Below are positions 1-8,993 of a DNA stretch of 58,821 nt, one piece after another (within the stretch, counting starts at the first letter, position 1; the number at the start of each line of letters is the position of its first letter). The position numbers and the translations under genes were made by a program. The DNA lies in the NCBI GenBank assembly GCA_009827225.1, contig WUAI01000019.1, positions 1-58,821 of the forward strand, written 5' to 3'. The stretch is from Flavobacteriaceae bacterium. Lineage in GTDB: Bacteria; Bacteroidota; Bacteroidia; Flavobacteriales; Flavobacteriaceae. The notes under the pieces were generated by a model. That model had not been told where the DNA came from. It searched no databases and saw nothing but the letters and a program-made list of their open reading frames with translations.

Positions 1-2
1 TA

Positions 3-122
3 GACCTGAGCGATATGATTCAGGAGAAAACTATAGATGTGGCCAACTTAGCCTCTGGTGTGTATGTAGTACACATCCTGGGTGAAAAGGCCAGTACCGT
101 AAAGAGACTCATTAAAGAGTAA
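3..122 (+). CDS. C-terminal end of a T9SS-secreted protein (partial)
   Basis: An open frame enters from the left edge and ends at a TAA at 120-122, leaving 39 residues. They read as the end of a type IX secretion system type A sorting domain: an alternating strand pattern, the typical segment LASGVYVVHI, and a basic ending VKRLIKE. In Bacteroidota this tail directs a protein through the Por/T9SS translocon, where it is normally removed at the cell surface. The body of the protein lies outside the window, so its function cannot be named. A strong hairpin terminator follows directly. Confidence 0.75.
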   Translation, partial: DLSDMIQEKTIDVANLASGVYVVHILGEKASTVKRLIKE

Positions 123-140
123 CTTTAACTAACTAACCAA

Positions 141-172
141 AAAAACCCCTTCGAAATCGAAGGGGTTTTTTA
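141..172. terminator. Bidirectional intrinsic terminator
   Basis: A 30-base perfect palindrome (141-170) pairs ACCCCTTCGA with TCGAAGGGGT. It has an A-run before it and a T-run after it, so it can stop transcription on both strands. It lies between two convergent genes, the T9SS-tailed gene and the unknown gene after pheS. Confidence 0.9.
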
Positions 173-189
173 TTTTATGTCTAACGAAT

Positions 190-585
190 CTATCGGGCAA
201 GAACACCTTTTGCTTCCATCACCGGGAGCGCCACAGCATTGTCTTCCATGATAGAATGTGCAGGAAGTTCAAATCTTTTATCGTACAAGGTATCTCCAAT
301 AAAGAAAGTAACCATGAAATAGTTGTTTAGTTTCAAAACACTCTCTTCGATAAACTCAATTTTTGCGTAGCTTTTTACAGGTAGCAACTTCAATGAATGT
401 CTCATTTTGGCAGTGCTGTCTTTGTCATCCATTCCTTCAGAAACGATTAATACCGTTTCCAGCGGGTCGGGCCCGTCATTGATGATATAAACGTTCCAAT
501 CATGAGTGCGAAAATCCTTGTTGTATTCCCGAATTGCTGCTACATAAATATCCTTTACTTCGGGAATCTTAATATCTTTCCTCAT
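190..585 (-). CDS. Conserved hypothetical protein downstream of pheS
   Basis: This frame codes for 131 residues when started at the ATG at 583-585, the start chosen here. The frame stays open up to 633, but that would overlap pheS, whose stop codon is at 587-589. Starting at 585 leaves one base between the genes, so the two are probably co-transcribed and translationally coupled. No signal peptide or membrane segment is visible. The protein is a soluble alpha/beta type with several strand-like stretches (for example VYIINDG, ETVLIVSEG, YFMVTFFIG). I do not recognise a domain and assign no function. The position next to pheS could mean a link to translation, but nothing in the sequence proves it. 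Confidence 0.8.
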   Translation of the reverse strand: MRKDIKIPEVKDIYVAAIREYNKDFRTHDWNVYIINDGPDPLETVLIVSEGMDDKDSTAKMRHSLKLLPVKSYAKIEFIEESVLKLNNYFMVTFFIGDTLYDKRFELPAHSIMEDNAVALPVMEAKGVLAR

Positions 586-586
586 A

Positions 587-1612
587 CTACAAAACCCCTT
601 TGAACTGTTCCAGGAAACGAATGTCATTTTCACTTAACATACGTATATCAGGAATTTGGTGAAGTAGAAGGGCAATCCTGTCGATCCCCATTCCGAAGGC
701 AAAACCAGAGTACTCTGTAGAATCAATTCCGCAGTTTTCGAGGACATTTGGATCCACCATTCCACACCCCATGATTTCCAACCATCCGGTACCTTTAGTC
801 ATCTTATAATCGGTTTCCGTTTCAAGACCCCAATACACATCAACTTCAGCGCTAGGTTCCGTGAAAGGGAAATATGACGGGCGAAGGCGAATTTTTGACT
901 TTCCGAACATTTCAGTAGTGAAATACTGAAGGGTCTGCTTCAGATCAGCAAAACTCACCCCCTTATCCACATACAGTCCCTCCACTTGGTGGAAGAAACA
1001 ATGCGAACGGGCAGAAATGGCCTCATTTCGATACACCCTACCCGGTGATATGGTACGAATTGGAGGCGGATTGTTCTCCATATAACGAACCTGCACAGAA
1101 GAAGTATGAGTTCTCAATAATATGTCCGGATCGGTTTGAATGAAGAAGGTATCCTGCATATCTCGCGCTGGATGATATTCAGGTAGATTTAATGCGGTAA
1201 AATTATGCCAGTCGTCCTCAATTTCAGGACCTTCCGACACATTAAAGCCTATCCGTGAGAAAATTTCTATAATCTTGTTTTTTACTATGGAAATAGGATG
1301 TCTTGATCCTAGCTCTATAGGTTCACCGGGGCGGTATAAATCTCCATAAACGCCCTTGGTTTCAGTCTTATTGTCTATTTCATTCTTTAAAGAAGCCACC
1401 TTTTCTTCAGCCGCCTTTTTAAGTGAATTGATGGTTTGACCAAATTCCTTCTTCTGATCATTAGCCACATTTTTGAATTCCGCAAAAAACTCGTTTAGCA
1501 GGCCTTTTTTTCCCAAATACTTGATTCGGAAAGCTTCTACCTCATCCTTGGTTTTCGCACTGAAAGCTTCAACTTCAGCTAAATGATCTTTAATCTTATC
1601 TAACATTTCCAT
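587..1612 (-). CDS. pheS: Phenylalanine-tRNA ligase alpha subunit
   Basis: PheS charges tRNA-Phe with phenylalanine as part of the alpha2-beta2 synthetase. The protein has 341 residues, the usual length. Residues 1-90 form the charged coiled-coil arm that contacts tRNA. The class II catalytic core follows, with motif 2 (GRVYRNEAISARSHCFFHQ) and motif 3 near the end (GFAFGMGIDRIALLL, about residues 303-317). The first ATG at 1612 gives MEMLDKI; the second ATG, two codons later at 1606, is equally possible and resembles the usual PheS start. The beta subunit gene pheT is not in the window. The unknown 131-residue gene follows after one base. Confidence 0.97.
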   Translation of the reverse strand: MEMLDKIKDHLAEVEAFSAKTKDEVEAFRIKYLGKKGLLNEFFAEFKNVANDQKKEFGQTINSLKKAAEEKVASLKNEIDNKTETKGVYGDLYRPGEPIELGSRHPISIVKNKIIEIFSRIGFNVSEGPEIEDDWHNFTALNLPEYHPARDMQDTFFIQTDPDILLRTHTSSVQVRYMENNPPPIRTISPGRVYRNEAISARSHCFFHQVEGLYVDKGVSFADLKQTLQYFTTEMFGKSKIRLRPSYFPFTEPSAEVDVYWGLETETDYKMTKGTGWLEIMGCGMVDPNVLENCGIDSTEYSGFAFGMGIDRIALLLHQIPDIRMLSENDIRFLEQFKGVL

Positions 1613-1652
1613 GAGTTGTGACAGAGGGCAAAACTACAACTTTTATAAGTAA

Positions 1653-2009
1653 TTAAACAATGACTTTCTTCTCCAGAAAATACTGTACAATGGCCTCTTT
1701 CATGAGTATACTTTGCTCTCCCGCTTTGAGCGATGGCAATTGTTCAACGATCTTGTAATGTGGCCATCCTTCTTCATCAAAATAATCGAACTCGTAATAC
1801 CCAAAAGGTTCCAGCAATCGGCAAATTGCAATGTGCATCAGGTTTACTTTTTCGTCCTTTTTGAATTTACGGTGAATTTGTCCCAACTCCTGGAGGCCAA
1901 TCAAATATATAATGGCATCAAGCTCCAGGGTATCGCCATCAGCAAACTGATTGCTTAAATGGGTAACCACCAACTCCCATCGCTGTTTTAATATCTCGTC
2001 TCGCGCCAT
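1653..2009 (-). CDS. Conserved hypothetical protein, 118 aa
   Basis: This is a small soluble protein with no signal peptide or membrane segment. I start it at the ATG at 2007-2009 (MARDEILKQRW). The frame is open to 2024, but a perfect -7 box (TATCTTTG on the minus strand, 2029-2022) sits inside that extension, so the transcript should begin near 2015 with a very short leader. The protein is rich in aromatic and acidic residues, including FGYYEFDYFDEEGWPHY in the second half. I do not recognise a named domain and assign no function. It is divergent from cvpA. Confidence 0.75.
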   Translation of the reverse strand: MARDEILKQRWELVVTHLSNQFADGDTLELDAIIYLIGLQELGQIHRKFKKDEKVNLMHIAICRLLEPFGYYEFDYFDEEGWPHYKIVEQLPSLKAGEQSILMKEAIVQYFLEKKVIV

Positions 2010-2021
2010 ACTATTGTGCCA

Positions 2022-2029
2022 CAAAGATA
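2022..2029 (-). promoter_or_regulatory. -7 promoter box for the 118-aa gene
   Basis: The minus strand reads TATCTTTG, a full match to the Bacteroidota -7 element TAnnTTTG. It lies 13 bases before the ATG at 2009. No clear -33 TTTG is seen at the normal distance. Confidence 0.5.
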
Positions 2030-2076
2030 CGTTTCTTAGCTAAAGGTTTTAGTATATTTACCTTAAATACACCCTT

Positions 2077-2604
2077 ATGAACACAGTCGATATCATCCTT
2101 GGAATAATTTTGTTGCTTGCTTTTTATTCCGGGTTCAAGAAAGGTCTTTTTGTCACTCTTGCTTCGTTAATTGGACTCATCGCAGGGGTAATTGGAGCTA
2201 TCTACTTTTCCGACTTTGCGGGAGCCTATATATCGAGATGGTTTGATCTTGGGGATGAACTCACCAAATGGATTTCATTCGCCGTTACCTTCCTGGGAAT
2301 CATATTTATTATCGGTTACCTGGGAAAATTCCTTACAAAAATCGCAGATTTTGCAGCACTGGGATTCTTAAACAAACTACTTGGGGGAGTATTTTCAACC
2401 CTTCAGTATGCCTTGATCATCAGTGTGATCTTTATGTTCTTTGATTCCTCAAATGTTACAGGTTTTGTCATTTCAGAAGAAAAGAAAAGTGAATCTAAAC
2501 TCTATGGCCCTGTCGCTTCTCTTGCACCTTTGGTAATTCCAAAAGTGATAGAAAAGTTTAAAGATGAAGACGATACCGAAGAGTCTATGGAAAATTCAGC
2601 ATAG
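2077..2604 (+). CDS. cvpA: CvpA family membrane protein
   Basis: The 175-residue protein has the CvpA pattern: an N-terminal segment NTVDIILGIILLLAFYSGF, then GLFVTLASLIGLIAGVIGA, and two more membrane segments around residues 65-85 and 105-125. The soluble C-terminus is charged and acidic (DEDDTEESMENS). CvpA proteins sit in the inner membrane. In Escherichia coli the family is linked to colicin V production and envelope stress tolerance, but the molecular activity is not settled. A near-consensus -7 box TATATTTA is at 2053-2060. The stop codon lies one base from the stop codon of the convergent SulP gene, leaving no room for a separate terminator. Confidence 0.9.
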   Translation: MNTVDIILGIILLLAFYSGFKKGLFVTLASLIGLIAGVIGAIYFSDFAGAYISRWFDLGDELTKWISFAVTFLGIIFIIGYLGKFLTKIADFAALGFLNKLLGGVFSTLQYALIISVIFMFFDSSNVTGFVISEEKKSESKLYGPVASLAPLVIPKVIEKFKDEDDTEESMENSA

Positions 2605-2605
2605 G

Positions 2606-4456
2606 CTATCGATCAGCCTCCACATGCCCTCGTATGTAAATAATGGCTTCTTTAAAATCTTCGAACAAACATTCCTCAGGAACCAGATCCGGAACAATAT
2701 CTATACTCGACATCATAGCATAGGGTTGATCCTGAACTCCGTCCATCATAGGATGAATATCCTTCTGATTTAAATTGAGCAAGATTTCTTCCATGGCGTA
2801 CAGACCCGATTGATCCATATACGGAACTTCACCCATTCTGATAATTACGTGGGTAGCCGAAGGCGGAACATCATTGGCCAGCTCCTGAATATCAGCAGTA
2901 GAACCAAAAAATAAGGGTCCTTTCAATCGTTTGATATACACTTTATCATGATACTTAGTGGGGAAATCGACCTCATCCTTCCAAGGAAGTTCTAATTCGT
3001 CCGCCACATTAAGTGTTACCACTTTCGACTTCTTCACCGTGAGATCTCCGATCTTTTTCATGAACACAAGGGACGCCTGAACCAAGCCAATTCCCACTGC
3101 ATAAATAAGATCCCAGAACACAGACAGAAGTAGTACAGAAAGCATGATAAGAATTTCGGTACGAGGCATATATGGAATGGCTCGTAATCCTTTGTAATCC
3201 ATCACACCAATCCCAACAGTAATTAATATTCCGGCAAGCACAGCCGCTGGAATTTGAGATGCCACAGGGCCTAATGCTAATAAGATCACCAATAATAATA
3301 ATGCGGCGATCATCCCGGATAATTTGGTGGTACCTCCTGAACTGATGTTCACAACTGTTCGAATCGTAGCTCCCGCTCCAGGTAGACCTCCAAATACCGC
3401 TGCAACACCATTACCAATACCTTGCCCGATCAATTCCTGATTCGGTTTGTGCTTGGTTTTGGTCATATTATCCGCCACTACCGAAGTAAGCAATGAGTCA
3501 ATGGCTCCCAGAAATGATAAGGTGAGCGCCGTAAATACGTAAGGCGTAATGGCGGCTACGCTAAACGATGAAAACATTTCCAATTGTGGAATCGGAAATC
3601 CACTTGGGATCTCCTTAATCGGCATATAATCCAGTTTGAGGAAATAGGCCGCACCAGTGACCACAAACAAGGCAACCAGCGTACTTGGTATTTTTTTTGT
3701 GATGTATTTAAACCCGAAAATGATAATGATCGTGGCCAGGGCGAGGATAAATTCGAGCCATTTGAAGTTCTTTAGGGCCCGGGGAAATACCTTCAGGGTT
3801 CCAATCACTCCCGAACTATTATTTTTAGCAAGTGAAAGCGCCTCTTTTTGAATCTCTTCTTCGGTGATCAATTCAGCCCTTCTTATGGTTTCCCTAAAAT
3901 CTTCCAAAACCAAAATTCCTTCATCGGCCTCGTCCAGTAATATCTTATCCAACAAAACCTCTTCGGCCTGTGGTTTGTATTGCTCTACTAATTCGTTATC
4001 CTCTTCCACTGTATAACCCAGCAACGGACTAATCTGGGTGATCAAAATGATCACACCAATGGCTGTCATAAATCCTGATACCACGGGATAGGGAATATAT
4101 TTAATATACCTACCCACACCCATTAAACCAAGTCCTATTTGAAACAACCCGGATAGTAAGAAAACGAGTAAAATGTATGGTAAGGCCTTTTCTACATCAC
4201 CGTCATTGGCAGCGATAATCCCGGCAATAATTACCATGGATACGGCGGTCATCGGAGCCGTCGGACCTGAAATTTGAGTATTGGTTCCTCCAAACAGAGA
4301 AGCAAAGAATCCTATAAATATGGCACCATAGAGTCCAGCACTAGGGCCTAGTCCTGATTGTACCCCGAATGCCAGGGCTAAAGGTAACGCAACGATACCT
4401 GCGGTGATTCCTCCTAAAAAATTGCCTCGGAAATTTGAGAATATTCCTTTGAACAT
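2606..4456 (-). CDS. SulP/SLC26 family anion transporter with STAS domain
   Basis: This 616-residue inner-membrane transporter belongs to the SulP family, which carries sulfate, bicarbonate or dicarboxylates. The N-terminal half has the signature region GPSAGLYGAIFIGFFASLFGG and GPTAPMTAV. The C-terminal STAS domain covers about residues 505-610 and contains YMDQSGLYAMEEI. A charged segment of about 65 residues (roughly 151-215, rich in E, D and K) is inserted between two membrane spans after PLLGYTV. The substrate cannot be read from sequence; no carbonic anhydrase gene is adjacent to point to bicarbonate. A near-consensus -7 box (TATCTTTA on the minus strand, 4501-4494) lies upstream. Confidence 0.93.
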   Translation of the reverse strand: MFKGIFSNFRGNFLGGITAGIVALPLALAFGVQSGLGPSAGLYGAIFIGFFASLFGGTNTQISGPTAPMTAVSMVIIAGIIAANDGDVEKALPYILLVFLLSGLFQIGLGLMGVGRYIKYIPYPVVSGFMTAIGVIILITQISPLLGYTVEEDNELVEQYKPQAEEVLLDKILLDEADEGILVLEDFRETIRRAELITEEEIQKEALSLAKNNSSGVIGTLKVFPRALKNFKWLEFILALATIIIIFGFKYITKKIPSTLVALFVVTGAAYFLKLDYMPIKEIPSGFPIPQLEMFSSFSVAAITPYVFTALTLSFLGAIDSLLTSVVADNMTKTKHKPNQELIGQGIGNGVAAVFGGLPGAGATIRTVVNISSGGTTKLSGMIAALLLLVILLALGPVASQIPAAVLAGILITVGIGVMDYKGLRAIPYMPRTEILIMLSVLLLSVFWDLIYAVGIGLVQASLVFMKKIGDLTVKKSKVVTLNVADELELPWKDEVDFPTKYHDKVYIKRLKGPLFFGSTADIQELANDVPPSATHVIIRMGEVPYMDQSGLYAMEEILLNLNQKDIHPMMDGVQDQPYAMMSSIDIVPDLVPEECLFEDFKEAIIYIRGHVEADR

Positions 4457-4540
4457 AATTGGTTGGTTGTTTGTTAAATGTGGTTGAGAAAACTAAAGAT
4501 AAAAAAATATCTATTCCTTAGTGTTAAGGCGTGGAAAAAA

Positions 4541-5290
4541 CTACAGGTTTTTAAGGTCGGTCGCCAGAATCCAACCTTCTTTTCCATCAGCTATTTCGAT
4601 GTGCATCCAATTATCCTCCTCCTCGAGGACCTGAACTTTGGTTCCTTCATGTAATATGAATGCCGTTTCACTCCCCATATTCGGTTCATTTTTAACTTCG
4701 GAACTTTCAGCAAAAATAATAGCCGGCTGGTCATTTAATTGTTTATCATAGGTTCTGAAACTCATGATAAGACCGGTGAACAAAACAAATAATGCCAGCA
4801 AGGATCCTATGAACATTAGCCGCTTACGGGTGGAAAACGTTGAAAAGTAGTAGAGTAGAAAAAGCAGTGCAAATACGGCGGAAGCGACCACAGTTACCCA
4901 GGCCCATCCGTTGAACGACAAAAGCGAAGCCAGGTTACTATCCCATTTGGCAAATAGCGTTTGTGGCAAGGGCTCAATCGCATCCACAGTGGCATTCTGG
5001 GCGAAAGCCAAATTGCTTAATACATCCCGATCATTTGGGGACAGCTGCAACGCCTTTTCGTAATAATAAATGCTTGGGCCTATATTATTCAACTTATAAT
5101 GCGCATTAGCGATGTTGAAATATATAGCCGTAGAATGCTCTCCGGCAGCGATAATTTTCTCCCAGTTCTCAATGGCTGCCTGATAATTTTCAGCTTTGTA
5201 TTGTTCTTTCCCCTGCTCGAACAACCCCACAGATTGTGCCTTTCCGAAGAAAAAACTTATCATAAAAAGAAATAAAAAGTATCGTTTCAT
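4541..5290 (-). CDS. batE: BatE: TPR and SH3 domain membrane protein
   Basis: This is the last gene of the Bat operon, 249 residues. It has a signal peptide (cleavage likely after about residue 18), tetratricopeptide repeats over about 20-105 (EQYKAENYQAAIENWEKII; ANAHYKLNNIGPSIYYYEKAL), two membrane spans at about 130-180, and a C-terminal bacterial SH3 domain ending GWILATDLKNL. Such proteins are scaffold parts of the Bacteroidota aerotolerance system in the cell envelope. The exact partner is not known from sequence. The gene is 13 bases after batD. Confidence 0.87.
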   Translation of the reverse strand: MKRYFLFLFMISFFFGKAQSVGLFEQGKEQYKAENYQAAIENWEKIIAAGEHSTAIYFNIANAHYKLNNIGPSIYYYEKALQLSPNDRDVLSNLAFAQNATVDAIEPLPQTLFAKWDSNLASLLSFNGWAWVTVVASAVFALLFLLYYFSTFSTRKRLMFIGSLLALFVLFTGLIMSFRTYDKQLNDQPAIIFAESSEVKNEPNMGSETAFILHEGTKVQVLEEEDNWMHIEIADGKEGWILATDLKNL

Positions 5291-5303
5291 TCTTTCTGAT
5301 TAA

Positions 5304-7076
5304 TTACTGAAATTGTTTATCAATTCTCGAAATGGTGGTTACCGCCTGCTCGTAATCCTTTTGAATCGTCACATTAGAAGCAGGTGCATACCTCGCATAT
5401 TCGCAGCTCTTCAATAAGGACTCAAATTCATTCACCACTTCACTACTTACTCCATGCTCTGTCAATAATCCCGCAATTCTGGGTTTGGACATATCCGAAG
5501 TTTCTATGTTCAGTTTTGCTTTAAGATAATTATGCAATGCTCTTTCGAGGGCTTCATAAAAGGAGGCCTTATCTCCCAAGTTCTTTTTCGCGCTTCCCAG
5601 GTATTTTTTTGCCAGCGCATTGGCCCGTCTTAGTTTATTCCCTTCTACATCCGCCAGTCTCTGCTTTCGTTTGTTCCCCACCAATATGAACAACGGAATG
5701 ATAAGTAATGGGGCAGTTAATAGTGACCAGTACAAAGTAGATTGAAAGAAGTTAGGTTTAACCACTGATTGTAATGATGGCTTCAACTTGATGTATTTGA
5801 ACTGCTCCTGGCTAAGTACCACCGGTTGCTTATTGCCTGCGGTTGTATTATCCGAAGTAGCATTGGTCACAGGGCCATTTTCTACCTCAATAATCAGCTC
5901 GTCTGAAGTAAGAGTTTTATAAGATTCTGTTTCCAGATCGAAATATGAGAAGGAAATCGGACGAATGGGATAATTCCCTTTAAACTGTGGAATTACCGTA
6001 TATTTTTCTACCATGGCTCCGCTCATCCCATTTCGCTGAGTGCGGATATTATCGTCGCGGGTTGGTTCGTAAACTTCGAGGGAACTCGGAAGTTTCACCG
6101 TCGGTAAATCGAACAACTTCAAATTCCCGTTTCCGGACACCCGGACCGACAATTCCAGAGATTCACTTGCGTCCAACTGCAGCCTATTCGCTTCCACATC
6201 CAGATCGAATTTTCCAACGGCACCCGTAAAATTCAAAGGCTTGCCTGTTTCCGGCAAGGGTTTTACATTGATCGTTCTGTTTCCTGCTGAAATGGTCTTA
6301 TTTACACGTGTCATCAAGGGACGACCAAAGAGATCCCTTCGGTTACTTTTTACATCGATTGGCACGTCAAGAGTAAGGGGTTCAATTTCAAGCTTTCCTG
6401 ATTTTTGAGGATACAGGACCGTGGTTCGCAAGATCACATATCGATAATCTTCACCTAGAAATTTTCCTTCGTAGATCTTATAATTCCCTCTGCTATCAAT
6501 ATTCTGGCTCCAGAAATCGGCGTACTTCGGAGTATCAATCTCGCGCCAGTTATTGGTAATACTAACCTCGTTAGATACGTAAAGTTTGTACACCACCGTG
6601 ATGGATTCATTGAGATAAGGATTCGAATTGGAAACTTCTGCCACTAAATGGACATTTTCACTGGCAAGATAATCTGCGTTGTTCCCGTCCTTTGGTTTTG
6701 CCACTGCGGCAGTCACCTCTACCTGGACCGGTGTAGTTTTGTAAGTTTCGCCGTCGATTTCAATACTGGCTTGCCCGATGTTTAGTTTCCCTCTGGATTG
6801 AGGTGCCAGAAAGTACGAATAGGTCTTGGAGTAACTTCGTTTACCATTGATCCAGGAATTGCTGATAGCCTGATTAGGCCCTCCAACCACCCTGAATCCT
6901 TCGAATGCAGGAGGCCTGAAATTATCCCCATCTTTGTTCATTTCGAAGTCGACCCGCAATCGCTCGTTGATGCCCAGGCGTTTCTTACTTACCTTGGCTT
7001 CAAACTTCACCTGGGCCTGGAGGAAGCTTCCTCCAAGAAAGAAAATAATTATGTAAATGAAATACTTCACTTTCAT
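5304..7076 (-). CDS. batD: BatD family protein
   Basis: The protein has 590 residues. A signal peptide (residues 1-21, ending FLQAQ) is followed by a long beta-rich extracytoplasmic region with the BatD motif block (LGINERLRVDFEMNKDG; YKLYVSNEVSITNNW). A single membrane span lies near 447-467, and the tail is cytoplasmic and helical. BatD is an accessory of the VWA proteins BatA and BatB. It starts two bases after batC, so translation is likely coupled. The family is named for oxygen tolerance in Bacteroides; its biochemical action is not established. Confidence 0.9.
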   Translation of the reverse strand: MKVKYFIYIIIFFLGGSFLQAQVKFEAKVSKKRLGINERLRVDFEMNKDGDNFRPPAFEGFRVVGGPNQAISNSWINGKRSYSKTYSYFLAPQSRGKLNIGQASIEIDGETYKTTPVQVEVTAAVAKPKDGNNADYLASENVHLVAEVSNSNPYLNESITVVYKLYVSNEVSITNNWREIDTPKYADFWSQNIDSRGNYKIYEGKFLGEDYRYVILRTTVLYPQKSGKLEIEPLTLDVPIDVKSNRRDLFGRPLMTRVNKTISAGNRTINVKPLPETGKPLNFTGAVGKFDLDVEANRLQLDASESLELSVRVSGNGNLKLFDLPTVKLPSSLEVYEPTRDDNIRTQRNGMSGAMVEKYTVIPQFKGNYPIRPISFSYFDLETESYKTLTSDELIIEVENGPVTNATSDNTTAGNKQPVVLSQEQFKYIKLKPSLQSVVKPNFFQSTLYWSLLTAPLLIIPLFILVGNKRKQRLADVEGNKLRRANALAKKYLGSAKKNLGDKASFYEALERALHNYLKAKLNIETSDMSKPRIAGLLTEHGVSSEVVNEFESLLKSCEYARYAPASNVTIQKDYEQAVTTISRIDKQFQ

Positions 7077-7078
7077 GA

Positions 7079-7954
7079 TTACCAGTCTTTATTCGATTTT
7101 ATCTTGGCGCCTTTTTGTTTTTGGGCATTTATTTTATCCTGTACTTTCTTCTCTTCGTTGTTCATAGCATCCAGCAAATTCTTAATCTGCTGAGGAGAAA
7201 GCTGTCCGGGTACCGGTTTTGGTTGTTTTTCCTTTTTATCATCTCCTTCTCCTTCCTTCTCCTCTTTAGGCTCACCCTCCTTCTCTTTATCTTCTCCTTC
7301 TTTGTTCTTGTCTTTTTCCTCTCCTTTATCTTCGTCCTCCTTTTGCTCCCCGTCGTCGCCTTCTTTCTCCTTGCCCTCGTCGTCGTTCTTGTCTTCGCTT
7401 TCGCTCTCGTCTTCTTTATTGTCTTTCTGATCCTCGTTCTTATCATCTCCATCACCTCCCTGTGGCGGATTCTTTTCAAGCATTTCTTTTGCAAGTGCCA
7501 GGTTGTAACGGGTTTCATCGTCGGTTGGATTATTCCTCAACGCATCTTTATAGGCTTCCACAGCCTCCGCATACTTCTTTGCATTCATAAAGGTATTCCC
7601 CAAATTATGAAATGCACTGTGCTTCTCTTTTTTGGATTTTGAAGCCTCGGCCGCCTGTGCAAACCTGCGCATGGCTTCATCATTCTTTTTTTTGTTGTAA
7701 TATGCGTTCCCAAGATTGTACTTCCCGATTTCTTCGGAAGGACTAATCGCAATTGCCTTGCGATAATTCACCTCGGCGTCTTCAAATTTATCATTAGAGA
7801 TGTCCGAATTCCCTTCAGAAATAAACAAACGAGTTTCCTTCTCAGTTTTGAGCTGATCTTTATTTTTCTTTTGTGCTGAAACCGTCCAAGAGATTCCAAT
7901 AATCAGTACCAGGGAAGCTAAAGCATTATGTATGTTGGATCCTTTCATTTTCAT
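7079..7954 (-). CDS. batC: BatC: TPR protein with acidic low-complexity linker
   Basis: The protein has 291 residues: an N-terminal signal region, TPR repeats over about 38-155 (NLGNAYYNKKKNDEAMRRFA; NLGNTFMNAKKYAEAVEAY), then about 80 residues made almost only of E, D, K and G (about 165-245), and a short conserved tail LSPQQIKNLLDAMNNEE. TPRs bind partner proteins; the charged stretch is probably disordered. The start overlaps the batB stop by four bases. The GAA/GAT/AAA-rich DNA leaves long open frames on other frames and strands here; these are by-products. Confidence 0.88.
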   Translation of the reverse strand: MKMKGSNIHNALASLVLIIGISWTVSAQKKNKDQLKTEKETRLFISEGNSDISNDKFEDAEVNYRKAIAISPSEEIGKYNLGNAYYNKKKNDEAMRRFAQAAEASKSKKEKHSAFHNLGNTFMNAKKYAEAVEAYKDALRNNPTDDETRYNLALAKEMLEKNPPQGGDGDDKNEDQKDNKEDESESEDKNDDEGKEKEGDDGEQKEDEDKGEEKDKNKEGEDKEKEGEPKEEKEGEGDDKKEKQPKPVPGQLSPQQIKNLLDAMNNEEKKVQDKINAQKQKGAKIKSNKDW

Positions 7955-8991
7955 TTTTCACTTTCATTAAAGAGGTTCAATTTCTTTACCCAGGCGGTTT
8001 TTCTTTCCAAAAGCAGAGCATCTAATAGCAGCAAAAATAATGCCCCGGCTAAAAACCAATGGAACTGGTCTTTAAAATCGGTGAACTGCTTAGCTTCGAA
8101 TTCCTGCTTATCCATTCCATTCAAGATAGCAGTAACAGTTTCCACCACTTCTTTGGTGTTGCTCCCGTCAATGTATTCCCCATTCGCCTTGGAGGCAATT
8201 TCCAAAAGAGTCGCCTGGTTCAACTTAGTCACTACCTGTTCATTGTTGACGTCTCGCTTATAAAACTGAAGAACTCCGTTTCGCTTTATAGGAATAGGCG
8301 CTCCTCGTTCTGTACCTACGCCAATGGTAAATATTCGAATGCCCATCTTAAAGGCTTCATCCACAATGGCACCCACATTACCTTCATGATCTTCCCCATC
8401 ACTGATGATAAACAACACCCTGTTGGTTTGCTCCTCGTCATTATAGAACGTCTTTGCCAAAGAAATGGCTTCAGTGATAGCAGTCCCCTGGGATGACACC
8501 ATATCGGTATTCATACTGCTCAGGAACAACTTTGCAGATGAAAAATCAGTGGTGATTGGTACCTGCGGAAAGGCGCTTCCGGCATAACCGATAATTCCTA
8601 TTCTATCTCCGGCCAGACTATTAATGATCTGGGTTACCAGTTGTTTACTCTTCTGAAGTCGATTGGGAGCAATATCCTCTGCCAGCATACTTTTGGATAC
8701 GTCCAGGGCGAAAACCACATCCACACCTTCTCTTTTTACAGTTTCCAGTTTTGTCCCGATCTTCGGATTCACCAAGCCAAAGCTCAGACAAACCAATGCC
8801 AGGGCCAATATGAAGAATTTTAACCCAAGTTTAAATATCGATTTATTCGGACTCAGTTTCTTTAATAGTTCGGCAGTAGCGAATTTGGACTGTGCCCTCT
8901 TGCGCCAGATCAACACAGAAAGAAACATGACCAGGAGAACAGGAATCCCGAACAGCAAATAGAAATATATGGGTTCTTCCAATTGATACAT
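7951..8991 (-). CDS. batB: BatB: VWA domain membrane protein
   Basis: The protein has 346 residues with two N-terminal membrane spans (about 8-28 and 58-75), a von Willebrand factor A domain (about 88-290) and a C-terminal span. The metal-ion-dependent adhesion site is intact: D97, S99 and S101 in ALDVSKSML, and the acidic loop IISDGEDHEG. It is a paralogue of the neighbouring batA. Such VWA proteins are thought to work with the MoxR ATPase as a membrane chaperone-like complex. The gene lies two bases after batA. Confidence 0.92.
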   Translation of the reverse strand: MYQLEEPIYFYLLFGIPVLLVMFLSVLIWRKRAQSKFATAELLKKLSPNKSIFKLGLKFFILALALVCLSFGLVNPKIGTKLETVKREGVDVVFALDVSKSMLAEDIAPNRLQKSKQLVTQIINSLAGDRIGIIGYAGSAFPQVPITTDFSSAKLFLSSMNTDMVSSQGTAITEAISLAKTFYNDEEQTNRVLFIISDGEDHEGNVGAIVDEAFKMGIRIFTIGVGTERGAPIPIKRNGVLQFYKRDVNNEQVVTKLNQATLLEIASKANGEYIDGSNTKEVVETVTAILNGMDKQEFEAKQFTDFKDQFHWFLAGALFLLLLDALLLERKTAWVKKLNLFNESEK

Positions 8992-8993
8992 AC

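Noticed and set aside
7115-7642. Long plus-strand open frame opposite batC
   Set aside because: It arises from the Glu/Lys-rich codons of BatC read on the other strand; the product is a string of Leu and Phe with no known fold.
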